This document shows positions 42,635 to 50,656 of a stretch of DNA of 64,000 nucleotides, one piece after another. Source of the DNA: Liquorilactobacillus sucicola DSM 21376 = JCM 15457 (GTDB lineage: Bacteria > Bacillota > Bacilli > Lactobacillales > Lactobacillaceae); the NCBI RefSeq assembly GCF_000612445.1, contig NZ_BALC01000002.1, positions 310,001 through 374,000 of the forward strand, read 5' to 3'. Under the pieces are notes generated by a model that was not told where the DNA came from, did not search any database, and saw nothing but the letters and a program-made list of their open reading frames with translations. Within the stretch, counting starts at the first letter, position 1. Every line of letters begins with the position of its first letter. A program made the position numbers and the translations under genes.

Positions 42635-43801
42635 ATGAAAAGAAATAAATTTAATAATAGAGTCGAACAAATCGCGATTTCTGATATCCGACAATTCGAT
42701 ACTGAGGTTAGTAGTATTCCTGGAATCATTAAGCTGACCTTAGGCGAACCAGATTTTAATACACCAGATCACATTAAAAAAGCAGCGATTAAAGCAATCG
42801 AAGATAATCATTCACATTACACACCTAATGCTGGTATTCCAGCATTGAGAAAAGCTGCTGCCAGCTATTACAACGAAAAATTCGGTTTTAATTATAAACC
42901 AGAGCAGATCGTAACAACTTTAGGTGCGACGGAAGCTATAGCAGCTAGCCTGCAGACGATTTTAAATCCGGAAGATGTTGTTATTATACCAACACCAGTT
43001 TTCCCTATTTATATACCTGACACATTGGTTAATCACGGTCGGGTTATCACAGTCGATACCAGTGATGACAATTTTATCCTGACTCCGCAAAGGTTGCGTA
43101 AGGTCTTTGAAGAGTACCCGCTGGCACATGTTAAAGCAGTTGTTTTGAACTATCCCAGCAATCCTACCGGTGTCGCATACACACGTGCACAGTTGAAGGG
43201 GTTGGCAGAAGTTATTAAGGAGCAAGATATTTGGGCAGTCAGCGATGAAATATATGCAGAGCTTTCATATAATAGAAAGCATGTGTCCCTTGCTGAATTT
43301 GCACCTGATAATACGATTGTCATTAATGGTCTATCCAAGTCGCATGCAATGACAGGCTGGCGGATTGGCTACATTATGGGACCGCAGGATTTTATCGAAC
43401 AAGTGGTTAAGTCGCATCAATACATGGTAACTGCATCGACGGCTAACGCTCAGTATGCAGCTTTGGAAGCTATGAAAAATGGCAAGAAAGATAGCAGTGT
43501 CATGTTGAAAGAGTACGCTAAACGTCGTGATTTCCTAATTCAGGAGTTGAAGAAAGTCGGTTTTAAGATGGCAAGTCCGGATGGAGCCTTCTATGTTTTT
43601 GCCAAAATACCAGAGAACTGTATACAGGATTCGTGGAAGTTTGTTCGCAGCTTGGCACGAGATGCTAAGGTCGCGTTGATTCCTGGGGTCTCATTTGGTG
43701 CTGGTGGGGAAGGTTATGTTCGACTCAGTTATGCTGCAAGCATGGAAAATCTGCAGGAAGCTGCTAAGCGTATCCAGCAATATGTTGCTGCACAGGTCTG
43801 A
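42635..43801 (+). CDS. PLP-dependent aminotransferase (PatA/DapX-like)
   Basis: A class I aminotransferase of 388 residues. LTLGEPDFNTPDHIK, YPSNPTGVAYTRAQ and the PLP lysine in NGLSKSHAMTGWRIGYI are present. It belongs to the group that includes N-acetyl-diaminopimelate and aromatic aminotransferases of lactobacilli; substrate cannot be settled by reading. ATG at 42635 follows GGGGAG; longer upstream readings lack a ribosome binding site. TATAAT at 42576-42581 suggests its own promoter. It differs clearly from the aspB paralogue at 1.5 kb. Confidence 0.85.
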   Translation: MKRNKFNNRVEQIAISDIRQFDTEVSSIPGIIKLTLGEPDFNTPDHIKKAAIKAIEDNHSHYTPNAGIPALRKAAASYYNEKFGFNYKPEQIVTTLGATEAIAASLQTILNPEDVVIIPTPVFPIYIPDTLVNHGRVITVDTSDDNFILTPQRLRKVFEEYPLAHVKAVVLNYPSNPTGVAYTRAQLKGLAEVIKEQDIWAVSDEIYAELSYNRKHVSLAEFAPDNTIVINGLSKSHAMTGWRIGYIMGPQDFIEQVVKSHQYMVTASTANAQYAALEAMKNGKKDSSVMLKEYAKRRDFLIQELKKVGFKMASPDGAFYVFAKIPENCIQDSWKFVRSLARDAKVALIPGVSFGAGGEGYVRLSYAASMENLQEAAKRIQQYVAAQV

Positions 43802-43901
43802 ATCGAAAAATTAAAGCTGTTTAATTATTATCAAGTAAACGTATGTAAGGTTTTAGCCCCTGATCAGTTATCCAGTTTTTAAGAGCAAGACTCCTGGGTA
43901 T

Positions 43902-43940
43902 AAACGCCTAAGAATTAAGCATCAATTCTTGGGCGTTTTG
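43902..43940 (+). terminator. intrinsic terminator after the aminotransferase
   Basis: AAACGCCTAAGAATT pairs with AATTCTTGGGCGTTT around AAGCATC, followed by TTTTG. Confidence 0.85.
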
Positions 43941-43991
43941 CTTGCACAGCTTTAATTACTATGAATATTTTTGGAAAAGGAAGTTGAAATT

Positions 43992-44780
43992 ATGGAGAAC
44001 TCTAAAAAAAACTTTCCGGTCGGAGTTTTTGATTCGGGTGTCGGTGGGATAAGTGTTCTACGAAATCTGCACCACTTAATGCCAGCAGAAGATTTCATAT
44101 TCTATGGTGATTCTAAAAATGCACCTTATGGCATCAAAACGACTGAAGAAGTGAAAAAATTAAGTTTTTCAATTGTAGAGTATTTTTTAAAGAAAAGGGT
44201 CAAAGCAATTGTTATAGCTTGTAATACAGCGACAAGTGCCGCAATTGATGATATTAGAGTCCGTTATCCTGAACTGCCAGTTATCGGGTTGGAGCCAGCT
44301 GTAAAACCTGCTGTCGAACGCAAGCGGCATTCTCAGGTTTTAGTTATGGCGACTCCACTGACTTTGCGTGAAGAAAAATTCGCACAACTGTTGAAAAAGT
44401 ATGAGCAACAGGCAACACTGGTTCCAGTACCTGCACCTACCCTAGTAGAGTTTGTTGAACGAGGGGAATTGAGATCAGATGCAGTTCACGCTTATCTTGA
44501 GAAAATCCTAGCACAATATAAGGGGAAAGCCGATGCAATCGTCTTGGGCTGTACCCATTTTCCATTTATAAAAAATGCCGTTAGGGATGTCATGGGACCA
44601 AAACCTTTCATCATTGATGGTGGACCTGGTGCAGCACGAGAACTTCAGCGAGTGTTACAGAAACAGGACTTGTTGCGAAGTAATAATCACCAGGGCCAGA
44701 TTACATTTTTCAATAGCGAGTCTGGGACAGACAAGATTGAGTTGAGCAGAAAACTCTTCGATGGTTTGCAAGAAAAATAA
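43992..44780 (+). CDS. murI: glutamate racemase
   Basis: Makes D-glutamate for peptidoglycan. It has 262 residues and the two catalytic cysteines in VIACNTATSAA (about residue 73) and LGCTHFPFI (about 185), with GVFDSGVGGISV at the N-terminus. ATG at 43992 follows AAAGGAAG; a TTG seven codons upstream is less likely. Confidence 0.94.
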   Translation: MENSKKNFPVGVFDSGVGGISVLRNLHHLMPAEDFIFYGDSKNAPYGIKTTEEVKKLSFSIVEYFLKKRVKAIVIACNTATSAAIDDIRVRYPELPVIGLEPAVKPAVERKRHSQVLVMATPLTLREEKFAQLLKKYEQQATLVPVPAPTLVEFVERGELRSDAVHAYLEKILAQYKGKADAIVLGCTHFPFIKNAVRDVMGPKPFIIDGGPGAARELQRVLQKQDLLRSNNHQGQITFFNSESGTDKIELSRKLFDGLQEK

Positions 44781-44807
44781 CAAAGACATGTTTACACGGA
44801 AGAAATA

Positions 44808-44850
44808 GAGGAGTTGGGTTAATTTAACTTTTGACCCAACTCCTCTTTTG
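44808..44850 (+). terminator. terminator after murI, repeat-derived (copy D)
   Basis: GAGGAGTTGGGTTAA pairs with TTGACCCAACTCCTC, followed by TTTT. Together with the preceding ACATGTTTACACGGAAGAAATA it is the last third of the dispersed repeat; the palindromic body is missing. Confidence 0.8.
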
Positions 44851-44900
44851 GTGCATAAATAAGTTGTTATTAATATCAACAAGGTCTATACTTTATTTTT

Positions 44901-44914
44901 AGAAAACGTTTTCT
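44901..44914. promoter_or_regulatory. perfect CG-centred palindrome (cre-like)
   Basis: AGAAAACGTTTTCT is an exact 14-base palindrome about 210 bases upstream of the transaldolase-like gene. It fits the cre/LacI-family operator pattern except at the end positions. Confidence 0.6.
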
Positions 44915-45125
44915 TGAACATCTAGATAATACTTGAAATATTTGATCTGACCATAATTGTGTGTGCGCATAACTATTTTAATTGAAAGCTAGGACACTCA
45001 CAGACAATATGTATTAGGTGCTATTTCTGGAGAAATAATGCAGATATTAATCTTAAGCAGGACAAATTTTTTTGCTTAATGGACTTGATACTTGCTATGC
45101 TTGGAAAAAATAAAGGGGAGGCAGC

Positions 45126-45809
45126 ATGATGGAAATATTAGTGGATACGGTCAATTTAGAGCAGATAAGAAGATGCAACGAGATACTACCGTTGAGCGGA
45201 GTGACTTCAAATCCTACGATTATCAAAAAAGAAGGAAAAATTGATTTTTTTAATCATTTGCGTAAAATTCGTAAAATTATCGGCAAGAACAAGGCACTTC
45301 ATGTTCAAGTAGTTGGGGCGACTGTAGATGAGATGCTTGCTGATGCTCATCGCATTGCGGCAGAAATCGACCGTGATGTGTACTTGAAAATACCGACAGA
45401 TGAAAAAGGACTAACTGCAATTAAAGTTTTGAAAAATGAAGGCTTGCGTGTGACAGCAACGGCTATTTATACAGTATTCCAAGGAGAACTGGCAATGGCA
45501 GCTCAGGCTGATTATCTGGCCCCATATTATAATCGGATGCAGAATATGAATATTTCTGCGGATCATGTAATCACGGAGCTTGCACAAGTGATCAAAACCA
45601 GTACTAGTCAGACTAAAATTTTAGCAGCGAGTTTTCATAATGTTGGTCAGGTGACAGATGCGATAAAAAATGGCGCGCAAGCAGTTACGATTGGTCCGGA
45701 TGTAATTGATACAGGATTGAATGTTCCATTGATCGCAGAAGCTGTTTCGGATTTTAAAAATGATTGGGCGGAACTCTATGGTGATGAGACGATTGCGACG
45801 TTAAAGTAG
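45126..45809 (+). CDS. transaldolase-like / fructose-6-phosphate aldolase family protein
   Basis: A 227-residue TIM-barrel aldolase of the small transaldolase group (TalC/FSA/MipB). SGVTSNPTIIKKEGK near residue 24, VYLKIPTDEKGLTAIK with the Schiff-base lysine near residue 89, VTATAIYTVFQ and ILAASFHNVGQVTDA (SFR-like loop, with H in place of R) are visible. It may cleave or transfer dihydroxyacetone units on sugar phosphates. The cre-like palindrome upstream suggests catabolite control. Confidence 0.85.
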   Translation: MMEILVDTVNLEQIRRCNEILPLSGVTSNPTIIKKEGKIDFFNHLRKIRKIIGKNKALHVQVVGATVDEMLADAHRIAAEIDRDVYLKIPTDEKGLTAIKVLKNEGLRVTATAIYTVFQGELAMAAQADYLAPYYNRMQNMNISADHVITELAQVIKTSTSQTKILAASFHNVGQVTDAIKNGAQAVTIGPDVIDTGLNVPLIAEAVSDFKNDWAELYGDETIATLK

Positions 45810-45896
45810 ATTAGCGAAGTCCTTCTGTAATTAAAGCGTTTTTAAATTGGGCTATGCAAAAGCACCAACTCGTATAACAAATTTTTAAAATGAAAA

Positions 45897-45951
45897 GGGA
45901 GCAGGCAAAAGTTAAGTTTTAGGCTTATTATCAACTTATGTGCCTCTCCCA
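45897..45951. terminator. bidirectional hairpin between convergent genes
   Basis: GGGAGCAGGCA pairs with TGCCTCTCCC (one bulge) around a long loop that contains AAAAGTTAAGTTTTAGGC, resembling the dispersed repeat's hairpin. It separates the transaldolase-like gene and the minus-strand repressor. Confidence 0.5.
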
Positions 45952-45966
45952 TTCTTATCTTGTAGT

Positions 45967-46587
45967 TTACAATTCGGAAATGAAGCGGATCGCTTTCCCA
46001 AGAATTTTAATAGGATTTTCAGGCGTTGAAACGATCGGATCATATTTTGGATTGTCTGGCAATAATAGGATTAGTTTATCAGTATGTTTGATTCGTTTTA
46101 GCGTTGCTTCATTTTCATTTGTAAGTAACACAGCTGCAATTTCACCATCTTCAACTTCAGGCTGCTGTCGAATTAAAACATTTGCACCATTAGGAATGGT
46201 TGGTGCCATCGAGTCTCCTTTAGCATGCAGATAAAAAAGATTTCCAGAAGGCAGGGTTTCTTTCGGTTCTTCGATATAACCATCAATGTTTTCGTCAGCT
46301 GTAATGGGATCTCCACAAGCAATCACACCGATGACAGGAATTTTAACTACCCCAGCAATAGGAACCATATTAGATGGCATGTCGATGCCTAGCAAGTGCT
46401 CAGAAGTTGTTCCTAGTGCTTTGGCAAAACTATCAAGTCTGTTTAAAGGGAAAGAGCGCGAACCATTGAAGTATTTTGAAACAGCAGACTTGGCCATTTT
46501 TACGCGGCGAGCTAATTCGCTGATTGAGATCTGCTGCTGTTTGGCAAGCTGCTGCATGGCAGAAACAATTTCTGCATTAGATTTCAT
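45967..46587 (-). CDS. XRE/S24-peptidase repressor (HdiR/LexA-like)
   Basis: A 206-residue regulator with an N-terminal XRE helix-turn-helix (ISELARRVKMAKSAVSKYFNGSR, about residues 20-42) and a C-terminal S24 self-cleaving domain. The catalytic serine is in AKGDSMAPT and the lysine in EATLKRI; the likely cleavage site reads IACGDP, Cys-Gly rather than the usual Ala-Gly. The type includes phage CI repressors and lactococcal HdiR, which inactivate themselves with RecA after DNA damage. GAAC/GTTC operator-like repeats lie directly upstream. ATG follows AGAGGTGG. Confidence 0.88.
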   Translation of the reverse strand: MKSNAEIVSAMQQLAKQQQISISELARRVKMAKSAVSKYFNGSRSFPLNRLDSFAKALGTTSEHLLGIDMPSNMVPIAGVVKIPVIGVIACGDPITADENIDGYIEEPKETLPSGNLFYLHAKGDSMAPTIPNGANVLIRQQPEVEDGEIAAVLLTNENEATLKRIKHTDKLILLLPDNPKYDPIVSTPENPIKILGKAIRFISEL

Positions 46588-46621
46588 TTTTTAACCACCT
46601 CTTTTAATATGTTTTCAGTAT

Positions 46622-46717
46622 ACCATTGTTCTTAATCGAGAACAATGGTTCTTTTTATAGTAACCTTTGACAAAAGAGAACACTGGTGTTAGATTTACTG
46701 TGTTCTCTTAAGTGAAC
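46622..46717. promoter_or_regulatory. cluster of GAAC/GTTC inverted repeats (SOS-like operators)
   Basis: ACCATTGTTCT (46622-46632) and AGAACAATGGT (46639-46649) form an 11-bp-arm palindrome; within and beside it GAACAATGGTTC (46640-46651) has the GAAC-N4-GTTC form of the Bacillus LexA box. AGAGAACAC (46675-46683) pairs with GTGTTCTCT (46700-46708), and GTTC-N8-GAAC follows at 46702-46717. They lie between the S24 repressor and the first small plus-strand ORF. Confidence 0.65.
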
Positions 46718-46786
46718 AATATCATGAGCTTTTATAAGAACAGACTGATCAGTTAGCTTATATCTGTCAAAAATGGGGGAATGCTG

Positions 46787-46978
46787 ATGGCACGAAGAGC
46801 GTCTATTTATGCGATTTATCGTGGTGATAGTTTTATTGATGTGGGGACTCTGCATGAATTGGCTCGCCGAAACAAGATTACAGTCGGTACACTGCTTTTT
46901 AAGGCCAGTCCGACCTATGCACAGAGAACCAAGTATGAAGGAACGGTTAGGGTATACAAGATAGGACAGTGTCAGTAA
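46787..46978 (+). CDS. small hypothetical protein divergent from the S24 repressor
   Basis: A 63-residue protein starting MARRASIYAIYRGDSFIDVG, with GTLHELARRNKITVGTLLFKASPTYAQR in the middle, which could form a compact DNA- or RNA-binding fold. ATG at 46787 follows GGGGGA by six bases. Its position opposite an S24 repressor across shared operators suggests SOS-type induction. I do not recognise the family. Confidence 0.6.
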   Translation: MARRASIYAIYRGDSFIDVGTLHELARRNKITVGTLLFKASPTYAQRTKYEGTVRVYKIGQCQ

Positions 46979-47012
46979 AAACTATCTATGTTTAGAATGA
47001 GGGAGTGATGCA

Positions 47013-47231
47013 ATGCGAAAATTATGGAATGCTAATAAAAACAAAGTAAACTTTTGGATTTCACTGGTGACTTTTGTGTTAATTCTTGGTCTTACGTATA
47101 TTAAGTTTAAATTTGGCTTATCATTTACTACTGCAGATCTAACGTTGATCACAAGCACACTGTTCATTTATCATTTTTATTGGCAACGTTTTGAACAACA
47201 AAATTTTAGTGGAGGCAGGTCGAAACATTGA
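47013..47231 (+). CDS. small two-helix membrane protein
   Basis: 72 residues: a basic N-terminus (MRKLWNANKNKVNFW), two hydrophobic segments (about residues 14-31 and 37-55) and a polar tail. ATG follows GGGAGTG. It is the second gene in the row of small ORFs after the S24 repressor. Size and topology recall phage or mobile-element accessory proteins, but no function can be assigned. Confidence 0.5.
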   Translation: MRKLWNANKNKVNFWISLVTFVLILGLTYIKFKFGLSFTTADLTLITSTLFIYHFYWQRFEQQNFSGGRSKH

Positions 47232-47364
47232 TAGTGTTGAATTTGGTGAGAAAATAACTGAAACTACACAAGCTGTTTTTGGAGTTCAAGCAGAGCTTAG
47301 TAAACTGAAAAAGACACTTGACCAGAAGAATATTCAGCGTACTACAATAGATAAGAAGAAATGA
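47209..47364 (+). CDS. possible 51-residue coiled-coil ORF
   Basis: GTG at 47209, overlapping the previous ORF by 23 bases, opens a frame ending TGA at 47364. It contains SVEFGEKITETTQAVFGVQ and AELSKLKKTLDQKNIQR, a good amphipathic helix. No convincing ribosome binding site precedes the GTG, though GGAGG lies just inside. Short and uncertain. Confidence 0.35.
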   Translation: MEAGRNIDSVEFGEKITETTQAVFGVQAELSKLKKTLDQKNIQRTTIDKKK

Positions 47365-47378
47365 GAAAGAAGGCGAAA

Positions 47379-47468
47379 ATGAAAAAGAAAATCCTGAAAA
47401 AAGTATTTTTCAGAGTAGCTAATGCGGCTGCTCTTTTTTGTTGGCTGCATAAAAATATTGCGAATTAA
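47379..47468 (+). CDS. 29-residue basic/hydrophobic small ORF
   Basis: ATG at 47379 opens a frame with basic N-terminus MKKKILKKVFFRV, then ANAAALFCWLHKNIAN and a TAA at 47466-47468. AAGG lies eight bases upstream. It follows the coiled-coil ORF by 14 bases. A real small membrane-binding peptide is plausible but unproven. Confidence 0.4.
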   Translation: MKKKILKKVFFRVANAAALFCWLHKNIAN

Positions 47469-47572
47469 GATTTTCAGTTAGTTGCGCACCACTTTTTATA
47501 AATTGCCTTGCAATTATTGCAATGTATTATGCTTGTAATTATAATTAGGTTCAGGAGCAGGTCAAAACGGTA

Positions 47573-47653
47573 ATGATTATGATTTTAAATTTATTTGCAA
47601 AAGCAATTTTCTTTGTTTTTGGAGTAATACTAGCTTGGTTGCTTGAAGGATAG
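47573..47653 (+). CDS. 26-residue single-helix hydrophobic small ORF
   Basis: MIMILNLFAKAIFFVFGVIL then AWLLEG, nearly all one membrane helix. CAGGAGCAGG precedes the ATG by about 12 bases. Size and composition resemble small membrane peptides, including some type I toxins, but no antisense RNA can be shown. Confidence 0.35.
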   Translation: MIMILNLFAKAIFFVFGVILAWLLEG

Positions 47654-47817
47654 GGTAGATCAGCAAAAAGATTCATGTGAAGAATGCACGAGGATTGTAG
47701 TATTTTTAAGAGAGTTTGGGCTGACTAAGCCGCTTTGATTTCGCTTTTTTAAACAGTCAGTTGCGAGCTGTTCGTTACTTTTAGACGTGAAAAAGAGTGA
47801 ATGTAGGAGAAGATAAT

Positions 47818-48288
47818 ATGATTAGGAATATTTATGTTTTATTCAAGCTGCTAGGTTATTTTATCACAGGTTTGTTAAGTTTTTTTGCTATTCTGTTATA
47901 TTTACAAAATTTGTCCCTTTATCCTTTTAGGTACCATTTTGAATTTTATGATATTTATTTTTTAATCACGATGCTAGTGTTGCCGTTTTTTAGAATTGCA
48001 CATCCAAGCTGGTTTAAGGCAGACGACGAACAATTTGTGTCCTACAAGCAAAAAGCACTTGATCTATATCACCAAGATTTAGCGCAAAATCATAAAAACA
48101 GAAAATGGTCATCGAATAGTGTATCGGTAAATCCTTGGGAATACACGACGACAACTACCCAAACTTATAGTAATGCTGCAGGATGGGGATACAGTTTGGC
48201 AAAAAGTTTGTTTGTTAGTACTCTTTTTATTATTTTTGCACCGTTGTTCTATGGTATTTCACTATTAAAAAAGTGTAAGCATAAATAA
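47818..48288 (+). CDS. hypothetical membrane protein
   Basis: A 156-residue protein with hydrophobic segments at about residues 4-27, 39-55 and 125-148, and a central polar loop (ADDEQFVSYKQKALDLYHQDLAQNHKN) ending in a threonine-rich stretch (EYTTTTTQTYSN). ATG at 47818 follows TAGGAGAAG. I do not recognise the family. It lies between the small-ORF row and a toxin-antitoxin pair, so it is probably accessory. Confidence 0.6.
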   Translation: MIRNIYVLFKLLGYFITGLLSFFAILLYLQNLSLYPFRYHFEFYDIYFLITMLVLPFFRIAHPSWFKADDEQFVSYKQKALDLYHQDLAQNHKNRKWSSNSVSVNPWEYTTTTTQTYSNAAGWGYSLAKSLFVSTLFIIFAPLFYGISLLKKCKHK

Positions 48289-48452
48289 CATTTTGTGTTA
48301 ATGAGAAGACAAAATATTATTACGACTCTTAGATGTCTTAAAGTAATCAAATGGAACAAAAAAGTTTGAGTCTAGTTAGATCGTAGTATAAATTGAGCAC
48401 TATATAATTTATTTGAGCAAAATTAAATTATTTTGTTTTAAGCTACAGATCT

Positions 48453-48545
48453 TTAGGGTGTAGCTTTACCGACTTGAAAAACGGTGTAGTTACGTCTGCC
48501 AGCTTTGAAGTTATTGAGTAATGCGTCTTGAACTTCTTTAAGACA
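48453..48545 (-). pseudogene. possible vestigial C-terminal fragment of an unknown protein
   Basis: In a 355-base gap without an evident gene, the minus strand reads LKEVQDALLNNFKAGRRNYT then VFQVGKATP and stops, with a stop codon just upstream in frame. The protein-like composition suggests the end of a decayed gene, but 30 residues are too few to identify it. A hairpin (48440-48447 with 48459-48466) overlaps its end. Confidence 0.25.
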
Positions 48546-48643
48546 TTAAAATATTTGATAGGTGGGGCAATTTGTTGTACAAGAACATTTTTTTACCTTG
48601 TGTGACAAATGGTGTACAATTTAAAAAGAAAGGGCTGATGATA

Positions 48644-48922
48644 ATGACTAACACAGCAACTAGTTCCAGAATTAACACTAGAATCGACCCAGTAATTAAG
48701 AAAAAGGCCCAGGAACAACTGGCCCAACACGGGTTAACTATGTCCGAATTCATGCGGATAGTTGTGACAACTGTGGCTAACAATGGGTTACCACAATATT
48801 ATGGTTTCCCAAACAATCAGGTCGCTAGGTCATTAACTGAGGTGGCAGACGACCTTGCAGGGACCACAGAGTTAAAGAGCGCGACCAATAAGCAAGACTT
48901 AGAACAGTTGTTAAATGAGTAA
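48644..48922 (+). CDS. RelB/DinJ-family antitoxin
   Basis: A 92-residue protein with an N-terminal ribbon-helix-helix (SSRINTRIDPVIKKKAQEQLAQHGLTMSEFMRI, about residues 6-38) and a flexible acidic C-terminal half that would neutralise the toxin. ATG at 48644 follows AAAGGG. It overlaps the toxin gene by eight bases. Palindromic TTGTACAA (48575-48582) and GTACAA (48614-48619, next to a TACAAT -10 box) may be its operator. Confidence 0.85.
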   Translation: MTNTATSSRINTRIDPVIKKKAQEQLAQHGLTMSEFMRIVVTTVANNGLPQYYGFPNNQVARSLTEVADDLAGTTELKSATNKQDLEQLLNE

Positions 48923-49280
48923 AATAACTCCAACCACTCAGTTTAAACGGCAATATAAAGTTGTGAAGAAGAATCCCAGATGGCGGCCAATTTTTAATGG
49001 AAAGGTACCTTTCGATACCGAGGCACGTTCTCCTTGGGATTACATAATTGACTGCTTTTTAACAGATAAGAGCATTCCAGAATATTTCTATGCACACCCA
49101 CTGAATTTGCCTAAGAAAGTGATACAACAGCTTAAAAAGCGTGTTCCAGGACAAGATGTAAAATTTAAAGTTCTGAAATTACATTTCGATGGCCATAATG
49201 GCGATCATTTGTTGGTGTATGCACAAATACTAGATCAGGTTTATCTAGTAGCGATTGGCACACACAGTGACTTATGTTAG
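48915..49280 (+). CDS. YafQ-family toxin (RelE superfamily endoribonuclease)
   Basis: A 121-residue toxin. TPTTQFKRQYKVVKK at the N-terminus, and the C-terminal GHNGDHLLVYAQILDQVYLVAIGTHSDL match the RelE/YafQ fold with its conserved H, D and terminal histidine (GTHS). A middle insertion (about residues 30-75) makes it longer than E. coli YafQ (92 residues). YafQ toxins cleave ribosome-bound mRNA. It is paired with the DinJ-like antitoxin. Confidence 0.83.
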   Translation: MSKITPTTQFKRQYKVVKKNPRWRPIFNGKVPFDTEARSPWDYIIDCFLTDKSIPEYFYAHPLNLPKKVIQQLKKRVPGQDVKFKVLKLHFDGHNGDHLLVYAQILDQVYLVAIGTHSDLC

Positions 49281-49319
49281 TTAATTTAAGGGTCATAAAA
49301 AATTAAATACAAATAATAA

Positions 49320-49357
49320 CCTCCCATATCTATAAGCGAGATATGGGGGGATTTTAT
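49320..49357 (+). terminator. terminator after the toxin-antitoxin pair
   Basis: CCTCCCATATCT pairs with AGATATGGGGGG around a short loop, followed by ATTTT. Confidence 0.6.
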
Positions 49358-49359
49358 CA

Positions 49360-50073
49360 ATGTTTCTGAGAGGTTAGGGAAATTTTGTATTAAGTAACCA
49401 GTATCAACACTACTGGAAAAAAACAGCTCAGTTGTATGAGATTCGGACATATATTCAGGTTATTAAATCTGTAGTTAGGTTGAACTTTGAGCCTGTAAAT
49501 GGCTGGATATACGACCAAAATATGGATAGCTAACTACCTTTTTTGACTGAAGATACACAAGTTAGATTTTTATCGGATGACCTTATTATAAATCTAACGT
49601 GTAATCAAAAAATTCCCGCTTATGGCAGAAAGGCCAGCTTTGATAAGCCATTAACAACGGTTTCTAAAAGAAACAAGTCTGATATTCGTCTGGATATATT
49701 TAATAAAAATAGGAGCTACTTGGGTAGCATTCTGTTAGATGCCAAGTATATGAAACTAGGTACAATACTGAAAAAAGTAAGAAATAAAGAGAGTTTGAAA
49801 AGACAGGTTACTTCGTATGTAAATGATACGAGTTCATCTTATTTTGAGAACCAGAAATCTGGGGTATTGAGAGATGTTCGACCAGTAGCAGCATTGCTTG
49901 TGTTATATCCTAGCAATGATTTGGATGAAAATAAGGAAGAATCACAATATATTGGGCAGAACGTCAAGTACATTCAAACAAAACCAGGCTCTGATGGAGA
50001 TAATTTGGATAAAGCATTGACTACGAGTATAAAATGGATATGCCAACGAGCAGTGCAACTAAAGATTGAATAA
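49360..50073 (+). pseudogene. remnant of a DUF2357-like PD-(D/E)XK nuclease
   Basis: One frame runs through the region: VSERLGNFVLSNQYQHYWKK then AQLYEIRTYIQVIK, an in-frame TAA at 49531, and afterwards 176 residues from TEDTQVRFLSDDLIINL to the stop at 50073. Within it, SDIRLDIFNKNRSYLGSILLDAKY has the D...(D/E)xK arrangement of a PD-(D/E)XK nuclease, as at the C-terminus of DUF2357/restriction-associated proteins. There is no start and the 5' part is absent. It is probably debris of a defence locus beside the toxin-antitoxin pair. Family call is tentative. Confidence 0.45.
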
Positions 50074-50470
50074 GCCAGTAAGTATAGAATTTGTATAAAG
50101 AACGTTTCTATGAGGAAATTACGAATAAATTGTTCAATAAAATGAATGATGCTTAGTCAATAATTTCACGAAGTATTGGATGCGACTAGTACTTTTTATA
50201 TTATATCAAAAGCTAGTTTATGAAATTCTTCGGTTTTTAGGCCCACTTAACTCTAGGGACTTACGTGCTTCTGATCCTAAGTCAATATTTAGCACATGCT
50301 TTTTTCCAGCTTATACAGAAGACGTGGGATTTTCTATGAATGTGTTAGTAAGAAAGAATATTTTATATATACAAGGAATATGCATCCTGTAAAAAGTCCT
50401 ATATGGAGAAACTCCCGTATCCAAGGGACAATTGAAATCTTTTTTGCTTTTGAAAGTTGTTAAATAAAAA
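50074..50470. other. non-coding stretch between the nuclease remnant and the T-box promoter
   Basis: About 400 AT-rich bases. A 70-codon open frame at 50180-50392 has no ribosome binding site and no recognisable features, so I treat the stretch as decayed or non-coding DNA. Confidence 0.4.
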
Positions 50471-50477
50471 ATTTCAC

Positions 50478-50506
50478 TTGACAATAAGTAAAAACTAAAT
50501 TAACAT
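50478..50506 (+). promoter_or_regulatory. promoter of the T-box operon
   Basis: TTGACA (50478-50483), 17 bases and TAACAT (50501-50506) form a good vegetative promoter about 150 bases upstream of T-box stem I. Confidence 0.55.
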
Positions 50507-50656
50507 TACAAAAAATGAATTACATTTCGATTAGAATAAAGAATGAGTTCTGCAATTAAAATTGAAGACTATTCTTTCTGAGGTGCAGATATTAGAAGTA
50601 TGTAGCAAGTGGCACATCGATCGATTTTGAAACTGAGGTATGAAGAGAATAGTAGT

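Noticed and set aside
50180-50392. 70-codon plus-strand open frame
   Set aside because: No ribosome binding site, no recognisable domain, and located in decayed DNA before the T-box promoter.
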